The position numbers and the translations under genes are program-made. Positions 35,401 through 48,499 of a DNA stretch of 64,000 nt are shown here, one piece after another; positions within the stretch are counted from its first letter, which is position 1, and each line of letters starts with the position of its first letter. The DNA comes from Daphnia pulex (lineage: Eukaryota > Arthropoda > Branchiopoda > Diplostraca > Daphniidae): positions 4,216,001 to 4,280,000 of the forward strand of contig NC_060021.1 of the NCBI RefSeq assembly GCF_021134715.1, given 5' to 3'. The notes under the pieces were generated by a model. The model saw only the letters and a program-made list of their open reading frames with translations, searched no databases and had not been told where the DNA came from.

Positions 35401-37355
35401 AAGAAATTTTTGTAAATTAACATTCAACATTGGAAATTCTACTAAACCGGATTTACTGGAGTAACTTGGAGTGGATTGGAGTGATTTTCGATTGATTTTC
35501 AAATCTTACAACTCCTGCTAATTTCTGATGCACTGTGTCAAAAAAGCAAGATGGATGCGAATCCAGGCCTAACAATAAACATAATGTAGTAAAATGAATG
35601 TTATTTGATGAGAAAAAGTAGTTCAATCACACCGCGACGTTCAAACGACCGTGAGCTTAATGGGCTATTATGATGACAATGGAGGGGAAAGCCATGGGTA
35701 AGAATCTCCAGCTGTTGGGGTCCGAGTTCATTACGGCCACTGGATATGGAAAGAAGCCTTTTAAAAAGTTGCAATGAGTAGACTGAAAGTGTAACAATAA
35801 AATGTTGACTACTACCATTCTCCAACACAGTGAGGGGCAGCAAAAATGCAGCCAAAAAACATACGAGATGCTAAATAATTTTTTATTCAAGAATATAAAA
35901 TAAATAATTCGTATGGAACCTTTACAGAATCAACCAGTCAAACAGAATTTCTCATGCAGTTCTCTTAAATATAAATAAAAGTTTGGGATATTTTCTTTAA
36001 AATTTTTCCGTTTTCACTGTAAATTGTATGAAAAAAGGCAGGTGCAAGTGGCATCCGTTGGGAAGGCGTTACTTCCAAAGCTGTTATGAAAATGAAGCAG
36101 CTTTTAATGCCTATATTTTTCCAGAAGAAATCTTTGTTCTGAATGCTGCAATGTGTGACATGGAGCTGTCCATTTGTCTCATAATCATTTACTTTTACTC
36201 ATATGTTAAGAGTATCCAAACTAACCTAACCTGATAGTTGCCGATCATTTATTATGTCCATGTTGCTCTTTCGTCATTATAGTGCTGTGTGCAGAATCTT
36301 CGTAAATTAGGATCAAAAGATAAAATAGCAAAAGATCTTTTGATCACCATTTTTAGTCGGTATCTTAGCTCAAAGTCCAATGGAATAAACGAGGGAAAGA
36401 TTTGAGAATTGGGATCGGCCACTTGATAAATTTGGTCGCAGTTTTTTTAGGTTATTGTCTCTTCAGTTGGTTAATTAATAAATATTTTTCATATTTTTTT
36501 AGTATCCGTAGTTGTCATCAACAACGTTCTGGCAATGCATAGACCACCCCAGTTGACTGTTTCAGCTATAGTATGCGCTGTCAAAAATGCTCGCAGATAC
36601 CATGGTTACGAATACGCGAAGTCCGTAACTGCGGCAGCATGTTCTAGCACTCAGATTGACGAACTCGATGACGAAGAGGAATGTCATAGTAGAGCCGATA
36701 AAGGAAAAGAATTCGGTGATTGAAAGTTGAATGCTGGAACTGAACAAAGTGATACTTGAGTACAATCCGTCGAATGGTTCTAATCAACAAAAAAGAAATA
36801 GGGCTCTATTTAATTTATATTTATTATTTCGGGATGTCATTGCTTTTGTTTTGTCTTATTTTGACACCCAAATTAATTGCGATGGTTGGCACTGAATCTA
36901 ATTTTTTCAATTCCTTTTCCGTATTCATTTTGAAGAATATAAATGATTTGTTAATTGCATATTAATATGTGTTTATTTGTGCGACAATCTTAAACATAAT
37001 TTAGTATAATTATATAAATATAATTATTATTACTATTACTATTAAATATAAAAAAATTCTATTTTTCAACTCTCATTTTATAAATTTTTTTAAAACTTGC
37101 TAATAATCTTTCTTTTTATATTATTTAAATGATTTAAACTGCTAACTAAGGTGACAAAAACTTAACTTCTGCCAACTAAGGCTTGTAAGGTTAAGTTGTT
37201 AAGTTCAATATAGATCACCAGGGTTCTGAAGACCTCATGTTTAACGTCTTTGGACAATGCTACAATAAAAACACACAAGAAGAAGTAATATATTGAAAAC
37301 CATAGAATCTTCTCCAGTAGCTTCTGCCTCTACTACCGTAATCTTTTAGAGGCTA
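32441..37355. other. Long A/T-rich interval without a supported gene
   Basis: Frames such as 32917-33246 (-), 35601-35855 (-), 36028-36234 (+) and 36535-36723 (+) have no domain or splice support. TTTTCTTTAAAATTTTTCC recurs at about 35,205 and 35,990 with similar flanks, a short dispersed repeat. ATT/ACT microsatellite-like sequence lies near 37,010-37,050. Confidence 0.4.
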
Positions 37356-37359
37356 AGAG

Positions 37360-39570
37360 CCTTTTTTGGAGGATCCCAGGAGGGAGGTATGGGTCTGTAT
37401 AGACTTCATGTCTTACCTTTGAACTGCAAGCAACGAGAGAGTTCGCTGTGGCTGCCTCCTCGTCTGTGTCTATACACTGCCGCACCAAAGATTTGGACAC
37501 GCCAATTGCAGAGAATTACGCAGAACGATGAAGTTGTAGGCTGTGGAAGGTACAGAAATTGATCTGGGTCTCACTGACTCTTCTGAATCCTGTGATATGG
37601 ATTCATGAATGGCAAAATGAATCGGCTTCCTTTTCCAAGTGAAGGAAGGGAAAGTATATGAAGCTCACTCTTCAAATAACAGCACTCCAAACACGAGAAA
37701 ATCTGTTCAACAGCTCTGGGGAAAGTTTTTTGTGCATTGGTCTACATCAGGAATCGCATTGTGACGGCTAAGAACGAAATAACTCCGTTTGAAAAATTCT
37801 TTGGCAAATAACCGTTCATTGGTCACCTCACAAACAGTTCTGGAAAGTGAGGCTAAGAAATTGATTCCCCCAAGAAATTCACCCGAAGATTGACCCAACG
37901 CGCACACTTGGTTGGTTGGTTGAATACCCTGACAATGTCAGGGATCGGGGCATTTGGTTCCCTAATCAAAGAAAAGTTAGGTTGTCGCGGGATGTTGTCT
38001 TCAATGACACGCGTTTCAATAACAGAGACCCTGGATCACTTCAAGCCACAGTCAAAAAATTCCCGTGTGAGAAATTTAGTGTGTTTATCAATACGGTAGC
38101 TGTGTTTCAACAGGATCAAGTGGTTGACCTTGAAATAAATGTTTTCTCTCCTTCGATATAATTGTGCAGAGCAACTGATACAGTTTTATAGATATGGAAG
38201 GTAATAAGGGTAATAAAGACGCTCCTGGAGGTTGCCTAGGAAGTCGCTTTTGAAATTCCACATAAAGATGTTGTTGAAACTGATCGTGGAAATACAGTTG
38301 ATCCGGGTCGATTCGATATATACAGTGAAGGATCTGCTCAAAGTGGGTCTGGAGGTCCTGCAGGTACTTAGGTTACTCGGTGTGGTTCTAGTTGGTGTAG
38401 GTTAGAAATTATATTATTTTTTTGTAGATGTCTCGACCGTACCTGCTCATCAACACTACTACAGGCGCTCTAGGAGAGTGATAAAGAACAGTGAAAAAGC
38501 CCATTGAATACCAAAAGTCGTTTAGTAATCTATTGGTATCTGAGTTAGATGTTGACGAGACTCAGAACTACAAGGATGACGTGCGATCCAAGTATGCTTA
38601 CTTCTGGATGGCAGTCTTCATGGTAGAGTTTCTTGCCCTATGTGCCAACAAGTCATTGGTTTTGGTAGCATCCTCTGAAATTCAATCCGAGACGAAACCA
38701 ATTCCACACAAACGGACAGGAAAATTAAAACCAGGTCTTCGGCAAAGTTCTAGCCATCGCACAACTATAGGATGCAGCCAAAGACCAGGTATCGATTATG
38801 GAGAGACGTTTGCACCAGTTACTCGTCTGGAGTCCTTTCACATTTTCTTGTCGATCGTTGCACCTAAAAATTTGGAGATTGTTTAGATTGATATCAAGAC
38901 TGCTTTCAGCTGATAGCTACTACCTCATCTACATGAATCAACCTGAAGGGTTTCTTGAACCAGGGAGAGAAAGTAACCTTTGTTTGATGCTGAAATCAAT
39001 TTATGGAAACAAGCAGGCACCCTATATATTTTAAGAGAAGCTGACGATACGAGTTAAGAAATTGGGCTTCAAACAACTTACAGCTGATGCCTGTGTCTAC
39101 ACTGGAGTAACAAATTACAAATGTTCGATTTTCGTCATATACGTTCATGACTGCTGGTTCGCAACGAATCGCAAAGAAAAGTAAGAAATCCGCAATCCCC
39201 CCCCCCCCCCCACCATGATTTCTTGACATCAACATTCAGAGGGACAGGGAGAACCGTCAAATGTTCATCTCTTAAGAGAATTCAACACTTAACTTCATCG
39301 AAAAATATGGACCTTCTGATCCCAATGCACGTTTTTCTGCCCAGATGTTTTCCATCATTGTTTTCTGTCATCATTGGGAAAGAATTCAGTAGATATGATA
39401 GCAGTCCCCTAAAGTTTTGCTGTCAGTGTATTGATGTATTTTTCTGGGGTTACAAAACTGGACATCAAATTTGCAGTAAAGCGAGTGGCAAAGTACTGTT
39501 TTAATCCTATTTCAGCTCATTGGGGAGCAGTAAAGCATATTTTTCGTTACATAGGTGTGCAAAGAACTGT
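37360..39570 (+). pseudogene. Second copia retrotransposon remnant
   Basis: In order: GAG-pre-integrase at about 37,470-37,630 (HQRFGHANCRE), the integrase tail at about 37,720-38,060 (NRIVTAKNEITPFEKFFGK, then DNVRDRGIWFPNQRKVRLSR, DVVFNDTRF), and reverse transcriptase at about 38,580-39,180 (SKYAYFWM, GCSQRPGIDYGETFAPVTRL, PEGFLEP, LKSIYGNKQAP). Near 39,500-39,560 comes ISAHWGAVKHIFRYI, the copia segment before RNase H. The integrase catalytic core is missing and stops are frequent. I did not find LTRs. Confidence 0.8.
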
Positions 39571-41540
39571 AATATAAATGAGTGTGAGTGTGTAGTGTTC
39601 TAATACTGCAACAAAAAATACTTAGCTTCTTTCTTATATGAAATTAGTATTGCTATTCACCCCTCTTTTTTCTGCTCGAAATAAACAAGATGTTTGACAA
39701 TAGAATAAAAGAGAAATACTGGCTCGCAATAGTATATTCAGCACAATTAGCAGAGAGATGTAGCAAAATCTATATACTCCTGGACTACAACTCAAATTTG
39801 GAACAAACTTAGCACACAATATGAAATACAGACAATTGATTATCTGCACTCTGTCAAAATTAATATGATTTGACATTCACAGAAGATAAACTTTTTAATC
39901 CTGACCAATTTGACGGTGTGTAGTATTATTGATGTGCATTGCATCAAAATTCCTTTTATTTTATTGAACCCATTTCAAATATTCTTACCGTAATTACCCA
40001 GTCTATAGACGTCAAAATAAAGATCATTTCTAGCCCTGGTTCTTTCGACCCTGGTGTATAAAGTTTTCAATGATTGATCAAATTACTTCAAATACATATT
40101 GAAAAACCGCTGTTAAACTTTGATTATACTGATTTTTTAGATATTGACATATTTTCAATAGTTGAAAGTTGCGTCACTCGCAAAAAGAAATGTTTGTTGT
40201 GACAGACAACGCCGTTAATGTAATACATAAGGATACGTACAGTATCTTGCAGAAAAAGCTGACAGATTTGTCAGCGTTGTCAGGTGACAAAAGTGACAGG
40301 TTTTCTTGCAAGATACTACCTCGCGATTCAGGCCATATTATATTTAATATATTATTTCCATTATTTTTCTTTTGTAATAGTCAAAAATATTCGCAATAAT
40401 TTCTTACTTTTTTAATCTTGTCGATTAGTGCGTCACTATTTCTAATAAATGAAAAGGTCAGTGTTATTATAGCAATCTGTGGTTAGAGATGAATTCCTCG
40501 AGTGGTAATAAGTGCAAATAAAATACAAATTAAAAAGTTGGGTGTTCAACTTCAACTGTTTTAACAATGGTCAGGTCTATTCTATTTTGTACTCCGGTGT
40601 CAGAAGCTCTCTAGAATAGAGTACGAAGAAGAGACAACAATCAGCTCCATAAGCCTGAAAGGAATCGTCGATCCTGCTTGCCGGAGGGAGTAGGTCGTTT
40701 TGTATGGGTCAGGTCGTCCGATTTCGCAAGGTTGTCATTCGTTTTCCCTTTTCCCTACTCATTACGTGCTTCACACACACGCATTTTTGGGTATTTGTAA
40801 TTCATAATGATTTTTCGATTTTATATCATAATTTTATTTAGCCCTTCCACGTTTCCCGTAAATTTTTACTTTATTTTACTTAAAGTTCGGGTGAATAAAA
40901 AAGTCTTATGTGACACCCTTTTCCATATAAATAGACACAACAGTGTTGCGCTATTTGTTTATTCAATCGTGCAACACTGCCGTCACACCTGGTTCAATCC
41001 CTGAACCCTGAAGTACTAATGAGCTACTGCTGTAGATGAAGTGACTGACGCGTAACCCTCTTGTTTATGAACGCACTCTTGCAAAAACCACCATTATGGT
41101 ACCCAGTTACCATAGATTATCACCCTGAGGGAAGAAAACGGAGACGAACGGGAGAAGGATTCTTCCCTCGGGGTCAAAGTCAGGAAAATTCACACAAGGT
41201 ACAAAAAAACACATAAGGGGAAGAGAAGTATGGGGGGAAACCAGAAATGTTCAGGATGGGTCCGGTGTTCCCCAAGATTTGAGTCAGATCACTCAGAAAA
41301 AGGTCCTGTTTAGCGCGATAGTGATTGTTAATCCTATCTTTTTACTATGTCACCTATCTATGACTTCGACACAACTTTATTCAACATTTCACATGTATTG
41401 GGTTATTCGATGCCATCCTAGATTCCACAGATGGCACCGGTGGCTACGATTGCAGCTTCAGCATTAAAAGGAAGCTTGGTAATGTACAAATGCAACGCCC
41501 AAGCTTTGCCAGACAATTAAACCCTTCATCTTTCAAGTGT
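39571..41540. other. No gene recognised
   Basis: Frames at 39634-39876 (-), 40169-40399 (+) and 40807-41004 (+) carry no motifs. The last part, from about 41,100, may be the leader of the gypsy element that follows. Confidence 0.35.
40241..40317. repeat. Small hairpin element, 77 bp
   Basis: AGTATCTTGCA (40241-40251) is exactly inverse to TGCAAGATACT (40307-40317). Inside are further paired words (GAAAA/TTTTC, CTGACAGATTTGTCAG, and GTGAC/GTCA). It may be a tiny MITE; the target duplication is unclear. Confidence 0.55.
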
Positions 41541-41544
41541 TTAT

Positions 41545-44500
41545 TATGATGAACCTCACCAGTGAGCCGAAGTCATTTGGTGTCATGAACTACCCGGCGA
41601 ACGAGAAAATAGAAGCTTTTCGCGCGGCCCTACACCCGTAAATGCAGCAGGTAGTCGAGGTAGCACTCGGGGTCCTTTCCACACACCCAACTATCCCGTA
41701 TCAGCTACTGGACCAAATCCTCGCTTTCGCGCAAAGCAGAATATAGCAATGTATCGTGTGGCATTCGAGGAACGACGTCAGGGGCTTTCGGAGAAATTTG
41801 ACAAATTTTATATCTCCTTCAAGTGTTTGGAGAATTCAGCAGACCTTTTCGGCACATGCGTCGATGCCCGCATGGCGACCAGGATCATGACAGGCATTCG
41901 CGACGCGGACATCAAAAATAAACTTCTGACTATTGACCCATTTCCTACTGCCCAGGACATCTTGCATTTTTTTATCGCAGTGAGAAATCTGCGGAATCAA
42001 ACGAACGCGCAATAAGCGGCTAATCTGGCACCTCTCACCATGCGGCAAAACCGCTCATTCAACCTAGACTCCTTGCCCGTCAATCGGGAAGAAATGTTAT
42101 TAATGTAGGGGTCCGGACCATTTTCCCCCGTGATGCAAAACGGAAAAATTTAAACCTGGCAACTTTAGTGGTGGTGGCATTGGGGGAAGTGGTTCTTCTG
42201 GATCCGGGGGCAAAACGAAAATGGCGCGCATCACTATCGGCAGCGTGCAGTTCTCAGATCTCAGTCAAGTTCTCACCACCATCAACGATATTTACTCCCG
42301 ATCTCGGTGCGCGAGGAACAGTGCACGTCGATCAAATTGACCATCACTAACCATTTCAGCGATGTGTTTGAGTAGTCAGAAGAGCTACGGTCTATAGAGG
42401 GCCCGGAGATGATCATCCAGCTGAAAGCGGACACCATTCCGTATTATGTTAATGGCACCCGTCCGATCGCACTTGCAGACCACACCGAAGGGATGCAGAC
42501 AATATATGGCATTAAGGCCGCCGACATTATAGCGCCTGTCACGGAAGCCACGGATTTGGTGGCGCCGTTAGTGGTGCTCCGTAATTCGAATGGCAAGCTC
42601 CGCATTTTTATCGATCACACCAAACTCAAGAAGAGATGTTGTTCGTCCCACCCACAAGTGGAGGATGAGGTGGCGGAAATCGATAGTGAAGCCGTGTTCT
42701 ATAGCAGCTTTGATTGCCAGAAATGGATATTTCCATACCCCCCTTCATGCAGCGAGCAAGCATTTAACCAAGTTCATGACGCCCGGGAAGGGGGGGGGGG
42801 CGTCTCAATTCCCCCGCCCCACCAATATCACGGAGCTCCGGTTATTTTTTGGTTTGTTGGAGCAGCTGGCGGGTTTTTCAACTGAATTTGTGGTTGCAAA
42901 AGGACCCCTCTGCCCTATTTTGAGCACCCGAAACGCGTATGAATGGACTGAAGATCACGAACGTTCGTTTGAGGCGGCGAAGACAGCGCTTTTGTTGCCC
43001 ACTGTACTGGTCCATTTTGATCCCGGCCGTAAGACCATCATTCAAGTCGATGCGTCCCGAACATAAAGTATTGGATATGCCTTACTGCAGAAAACCGACG
43101 ACCATTGGAAGTTTATCGACGCCAACTCCAGGTAGTGAACCTCTACAGAATTACGCATCGCCATCGTAGAGCCAGAGCGGGCAGCGGCGGAGTGGCAACT
43201 GTATATATTAGGCCTGCCGTCGTTCGCACTTATGATCGATCACCAGGCGCTCGTGTCCATCTCGACACTTATACGTTGGACGTCATCGAGAACCATAAAC
43301 TCCAGAGATTAAAGTAGCGCTTATCCCCCTACGTCTTCAAAACCGCATGGCGAAAGATCAATGAGCACGCGATCCCAGACGCGCTATCCCGGAATCAGTA
43401 GCGGATCCCACATCAAACGAAGAGGCATCCGCTGGAGAGTTATTATCACGCCCATAATCATCTGATTTGGCGAGTAAGAGCCATCTGCAACGGGTGAAAC
43501 TGGTGACGACGTTGACGATACACCGTTGGACTACCACCGTGATCCGGCACTTGAGGAAATTCGGGAAGCTGCAGCTGCGGATATCAAATGCCCTGATCAA
43601 AGGTATTCAATCAGGTTTTCCAAAAATGCGGGTATGTATCACGGCCAACATTCCTCAATTTGGAATATCCATCAATATCTTTCCGAAGGAACATCTGATG
43701 AAAGACCCCCTCCCGACAAGCGTGTTCGAGGATTTATCTACGGATCCATTCCGGTTGGCCGGTCATGCATCGCTAGAGACACGATCCATCGGCACCCGAG
43801 GTCATTCGTGCCACCGTAGAAAAATTTGTTGATGTGGGCGTCCCTATGCGTCTCTGATCACAATACGATATGTCGGACCGCAATTTTAGAGTCAGCGGAA
43901 TCATCGCTGAAGAGATGGGGCGTTCTTTTGAGTTATTCCACCTCATATTACCTACAAAGAAACGGCATTCGGAAGCCGCGGGAAATGAAAGAATTGGTCG
44001 AAAAATTTCCCCATCTTGCCTCATCTTGACCCCTCTTGGTTTATCTTTCGAGGAATTCCTACAAGGCGTGCTAGAATTCTACACCCCACGAACAAACGGA
44101 ATGTTGCCAGCTGAGATGGTTATTGGCCATCAAACTCGGTCAATTGTCCCGTCTCATCGAAAGGCATTTACAGACCGGTAGAAGGCCGTAATAGACGCCT
44201 GCGATCGACAAAACCGACATCGGCGCTTCCATAAAAACGCGCTATGACGACCACAGCAAACCCTTTTCACTTTTACCAATCGGGGCACAGGTACGCATAT
44301 AGGATCTGAAATGTAAGACATGGGGCAATGTGGGAGTTATAGTTGGACTTGGCCGTTATCGTGATTACCAAATTAAATTCGCAAGCGGTAGCGTTCTATG
44401 GAAAAATCGTCGATTCTTTCAGCACGTCTTTAGTAATGACGACGGCGTTTCATTCAGGTTCATCCCACTGGTGACGTCAACAGCGGAGCTGTTTCCTCAA

Positions 44501-44620
44501 TGGCGATATCACCAATGGCGGCAGCAGCGACTTCGCCGGACCAAGCGACGGCCGAACATCATCGCCTCATGTCGGCATCAAGAAGCTGAGCGACGGAAGG
44601 GATACCCCAATGAGGTGAAA
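41545..44620 (+). pseudogene. Gypsy retrotransposon remnant, gag to integrase
   Basis: Gag at 41,745-42,015 reads VAFEERRQGLSEKFDKFYIS, then DARMATRIMTGIRDADIKNK and DPFPTAQDI. Reverse transcriptase begins at about 42,410 (YYVNGTRPIALAD, then APLVVLRNSNGKLRIFIDHT). The RNase H part of pol spans about 42,820-43,400 (RLFFGLLEQLAGFS, YEWTEDHERSFEAAK, IIQVDAS, IDHQALVSI, IPDALSRNQ). Integrase is at 43,530-44,180 (DPALEEIREAAAADI, EFLQGVLEFYTPRTNG, LPAEMVIGHQTRSIVPSHRK). Order and spacing are those of a complete Ty3/gypsy pol, but stops, frameshifts and an 11-G run (42790-42800) break it. No LTR pair was found. Confidence 0.85.
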
Positions 44621-44623
44621 TAG

Positions 44624-47600
44624 CACGTATCCGCCAGCTGTTGACCGTGGTGATCGCATCCGGAAAAAAGAAGTTCATGTTCGATTGTTAATTCACTAAA
44701 TGCTTGTACTCCCTGCGCAACAAGCCCAATATTCTATTTCCACCCTTTTTCTATATATTGCTCCGTCTTCAATTAGTACCGCACTTATCAATTCATCATT
44801 TCTCTCAATGCCGTCTTAATTACTCGCTTTTACCTCTCTCTATATCTTCTTTATTATTTTCCAACGCTGCATTGCCTCCCTTCAAGTATTACCCAAGTTC
44901 TCAAAGTTTTGTTTCGAAGTAAAGAAATTTATTCTTTTCCATAGAACTTGTCATGTTGATTTCAGTTGTATATTTGATTTATTTTTATAGTTAATATTTA
45001 TACCATAAAATTTTAATTGCGAAATTTGAATAGTCCCCACCCGTTGACGTAATCTTACACAATTTAATATTAATTTTTTTCAGAACAAAAATTCAATTTT
45101 TTTTAAGGAATTCAAATTGTGTTGCTATCTTAGATAATACCTTTTATCTTGTAAGGAAAAATTAAAAGATAACATAAAGATAACGCATTTTTTATAGTAA
45201 TCTTTCTCTACAAAAGGTAGAAATAAGATAATAAAATTTTGTTATCTTATCTTATTTCATCTTATTTCATCTACAAGATGCGAAACACAGGCACACATCT
45301 TTTTGTGTTTGAGTTTGAGCTTCAGCGAACTAATTTCTTTTAAATCTTTGCTTAACCTCAATTTGTTGTATTTCGACCAATTCCAAGCGTCTAACGGTAA
45401 ATTATCGAATATGCTTTTTCTTATTACAACAGAAAAACACAATAAAAGAAAAAGCTAGACAACGATTTAGACATAATAAATTTTAAAAATAACAAAAAAT
45501 AACAAATTATTATCTCAATCTTTCATCGACTTCAACATTTCACCGCTAGATGTCACTGGAAGAACGAAATTCCAGAAAAAAACGTTGATCAATGGTTTAA
45601 ACGACAAAAATAAAGCGAAAATCAACTCAATCTTTGTTGAGCGATCAACTCAACACAACATTGGAAAGAAATGAAAATGACGAATCAACAAAGGGTCTCG
45701 AAATTTCATTGTTTAAATTTTTGAATTTTTTTGAAATTTTATTTATTTTACATTTAAATTGTAAAATGCATGGTATTTTAAATAAATAGTTGTCATATTT
45801 ACATTCAAGCACGTCTGAATTTTTGAAATGAAAAAAAACCTAGTTTTTAATTTATATTTCCGTTAATCCATCCAAGGTGAAATAGACGCGCTTTGAATTG
45901 GCAACGTCGCCCCTCCTGAAAGAAGAGGGGGGCTAATACCGCCCAGTTGGTCTTGACCCGTTGGCCTAGCAAATACACGGCGAATATTTCTCTAAAAGAA
46001 TAATTTAACTTCATTTTAATTGTGACATACATACATAAATACATATCAAAATTGTGAATTTTATCAGAGAGGCAGAGATGAGAGTTAGTGAGATGATAAA
46101 AAAAATGTAAATAAATAAACAAATAATGAATTTATTGAGATATTGGGGGGGGGGTATGCTCTTATGGTACTAGGGTTATACTAAAAATGGACTGAAGTGA
46201 TGCTTTTCATGACAGCTCACCAAGATAAAACGATAAATTAGAGATTTTAGAAAAATTAAATCAAGCGAAACAAATTGTATGAAAAGCGTGTCTTTTTTTG
46301 TGTTAAGAAACATAGTTAAATAAAGAACATTAAAACAAATTACATCAAAATACAGGAAGCATTGTTGCATTCTATTCAATTTTCTAATGCCAACAAACAG
46401 ACAATTACACACATAATGTTACACAAACATATTACACACATTATTATCATTATAACTTGTTTTCCACGCCATACCTTTTGATGGAAGGTTGGGGTGAACC
46501 TGCTGTGTCCATGAATATACTTCATCCTCAGCGGAATGGGGCCCACAGAAAATTAGACCACACAAAAAACAAACAAATGAGAAATAATTATTGAAGAGAC
46601 CAAGACGGTTGTCTTTTTTGAGACAAGGTCTTCTTGTCTAGCCCCTTTCTGCGTAGAGTTTGAGCTCCGGTGGAAGTCACCACCCGCATCTTCCTACTTG
46701 AAGTAACGAGATTTGGGCACTGTTGGTGGATTGCCTCGAGTTCCCAGCAGGAGAGCAATCAAACTACAAAAAAAATCATCATAATAGAACTTCATACAAC
46801 ATCCAAGTATTTCAAGTCCATTTTTTTAACAACATTGGCCGCGCTAGATAGAAGACACCTTCAGACAGCAAGTTAGTCGGTGCTTATTTTCCAGTCAGAA
46901 AAGAAATTCAAGGACAGACTACTGCGCGTCACCGTTTATCTCCACACGGCCGAGCAAGGAACATGCCATAAATATTTATTTCCAGGAATAAAAACAATGT
47001 TTTATAACAGTTTTATTGCCATTTACGTTCTCTCATCTACGCGTACCAGTAATCCTATACCATGATCACCATGATGGATTTGAAGAAACAAATGAACAAA
47101 GGGTAGCCAGCATTGCCTTGCGAATTAAAGAAATCTCAAAATCATATGTAAAAATTTATTATTGAAATCACGGAACGCAATATTGAGTTATTTTTTATAT
47201 CTATTAAATTGTTGTTTACTTTTAAGAAATTTTATGTAAAATTTTGTGTTCTATCTGGTTCAATTTATTATTGTTAGTCCATTAGCTGTTATTAGAAGGT
47301 TAATATTGTATAATTTACTTTTTTTACCTTAAAAATTTATTGTATTTCTGTGAGAGAGAAGTAGTAATCTAAATAATACTTGTAGTACTTTGTACATGTT
47401 AAACCTATTTTTAAAAATTACTTGAGAGATAAATTTTAAGTTTTTTTTACCTTCATTTGGTTAACTTTCTGATTTTTGTGACGAACATGTCGATTCCGTT
47501 GTTTACTGCCTCGGCGCCTTGGTTGTTTTTGAAAAGTTGAACTTGTTTTAATTCCACATAAATAGCTTTTTTATCTTGAAGATTTAGGATTGAAACATCC

Positions 47601-47887
47601 TTCATCAGAAATTACCCTTTCTTCAAATTCCATTTGCCCTCTTTCAATGGCTTTTCCTATTTAGATTAATGATTATATAGTTAGGTTATTAACCAATTTT
47701 TAATATATTTACCCCTGTGAAGTATTCTGGATTGTGAATTTTCTCACAAACTAGATTAATTTTCCAATTTACATAGGTGGCACAGTGGTCTCTCAGAACG
47801 TAGAGCACCTCACTGTAAAAAATATGCTTGTTTTCAGCAGTTTTTGCATTTTTTTCTCCTTCAAATTTGTTGTTTTATTAATGATGT
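44624..47887. other. A/T-rich intergenic DNA
   Basis: At 45,130-45,290 there is a dense AGATAA/TTATCT patch able to fold on itself. Copy 2 of the dispersed hairpin repeat lies at about 46457-46540. A 10-G run is at 46145-46154. No supported gene. Confidence 0.4.
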
Positions 47888-48442
47888 TTAATTCCAGTAG
47901 CTCATTCCGTTAAAATCTGAGTAACCGTATTTGGCGCTGAAGACGATGCATGTTGCGTCTATTGAATCGACCTTGCTGATTAAAGGCGTTGGGGCATTTA
48001 CTGTGAAGGGAAATTATTTCATCATTTATTATTTTAATATTTAACATTTAAGCTTACCAATATGAAGATCAATGGCTTGTGTGCAACGATGTTGTTCAAC
48101 CAGTATTCTTGACCGGTTTCGAAATCTGGTAGCAGTAGCAAAATTTGTATTTCACGCTTAAACAAACACTGCTGGATAACATTTCGGGTCCTTAGAAGAA
48201 ATTACATAATTGTTCAAACTCTTCTCTTCCGAGCAGAAATACCGGCGGTTTTGATGACCTCTAATTTTATTTATTATTTAATATTTAACAATTAAGTACT
48301 TACAAGAATGAATACCCATGGATGATGAGCCACGATGTTGTTAACCCTATATTCCTGGCCAACTCAGAAATTGGGTTGCAGTTTCCGTAGTGAAACTTGA
48401 ATTTCGTGGTGTTAGACACTGGATGGTAAAAGAATCACGTAC
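47888..48442 (-). pseudogene. Tandemly duplicated exon, fibronectin type III-like, plus a downstream exon
   Basis: Three exon-like blocks lie on minus. Block B (48304-48442) and block A (48058-48190) are homologous, each with AG before and GTAAG after. In the same frame A reads LLPDFETGQEYWLNNIVAH and B reads KLQPNF, a stop, then VGQEYRVNNIVAHHPW. The L-P-F...GQEY-V-N-VAH pattern fits strands F-G of a fibronectin type III fold. A further block 47888-48000 (NAPTPLISKVDSIDATCIVF, ending in TAA) follows, but its phase does not fit cleanly. The intron sequences after A and B are also alike (TTAAATGTTAAATATT, TTAATTGTTAAATATT). Confidence 0.45.
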
Positions 48443-48499
48443 CTTGGGTATAAAATGAAGGATTGACTTCACTCCTTTTTCCTCGGGAGTTTAACCAGT

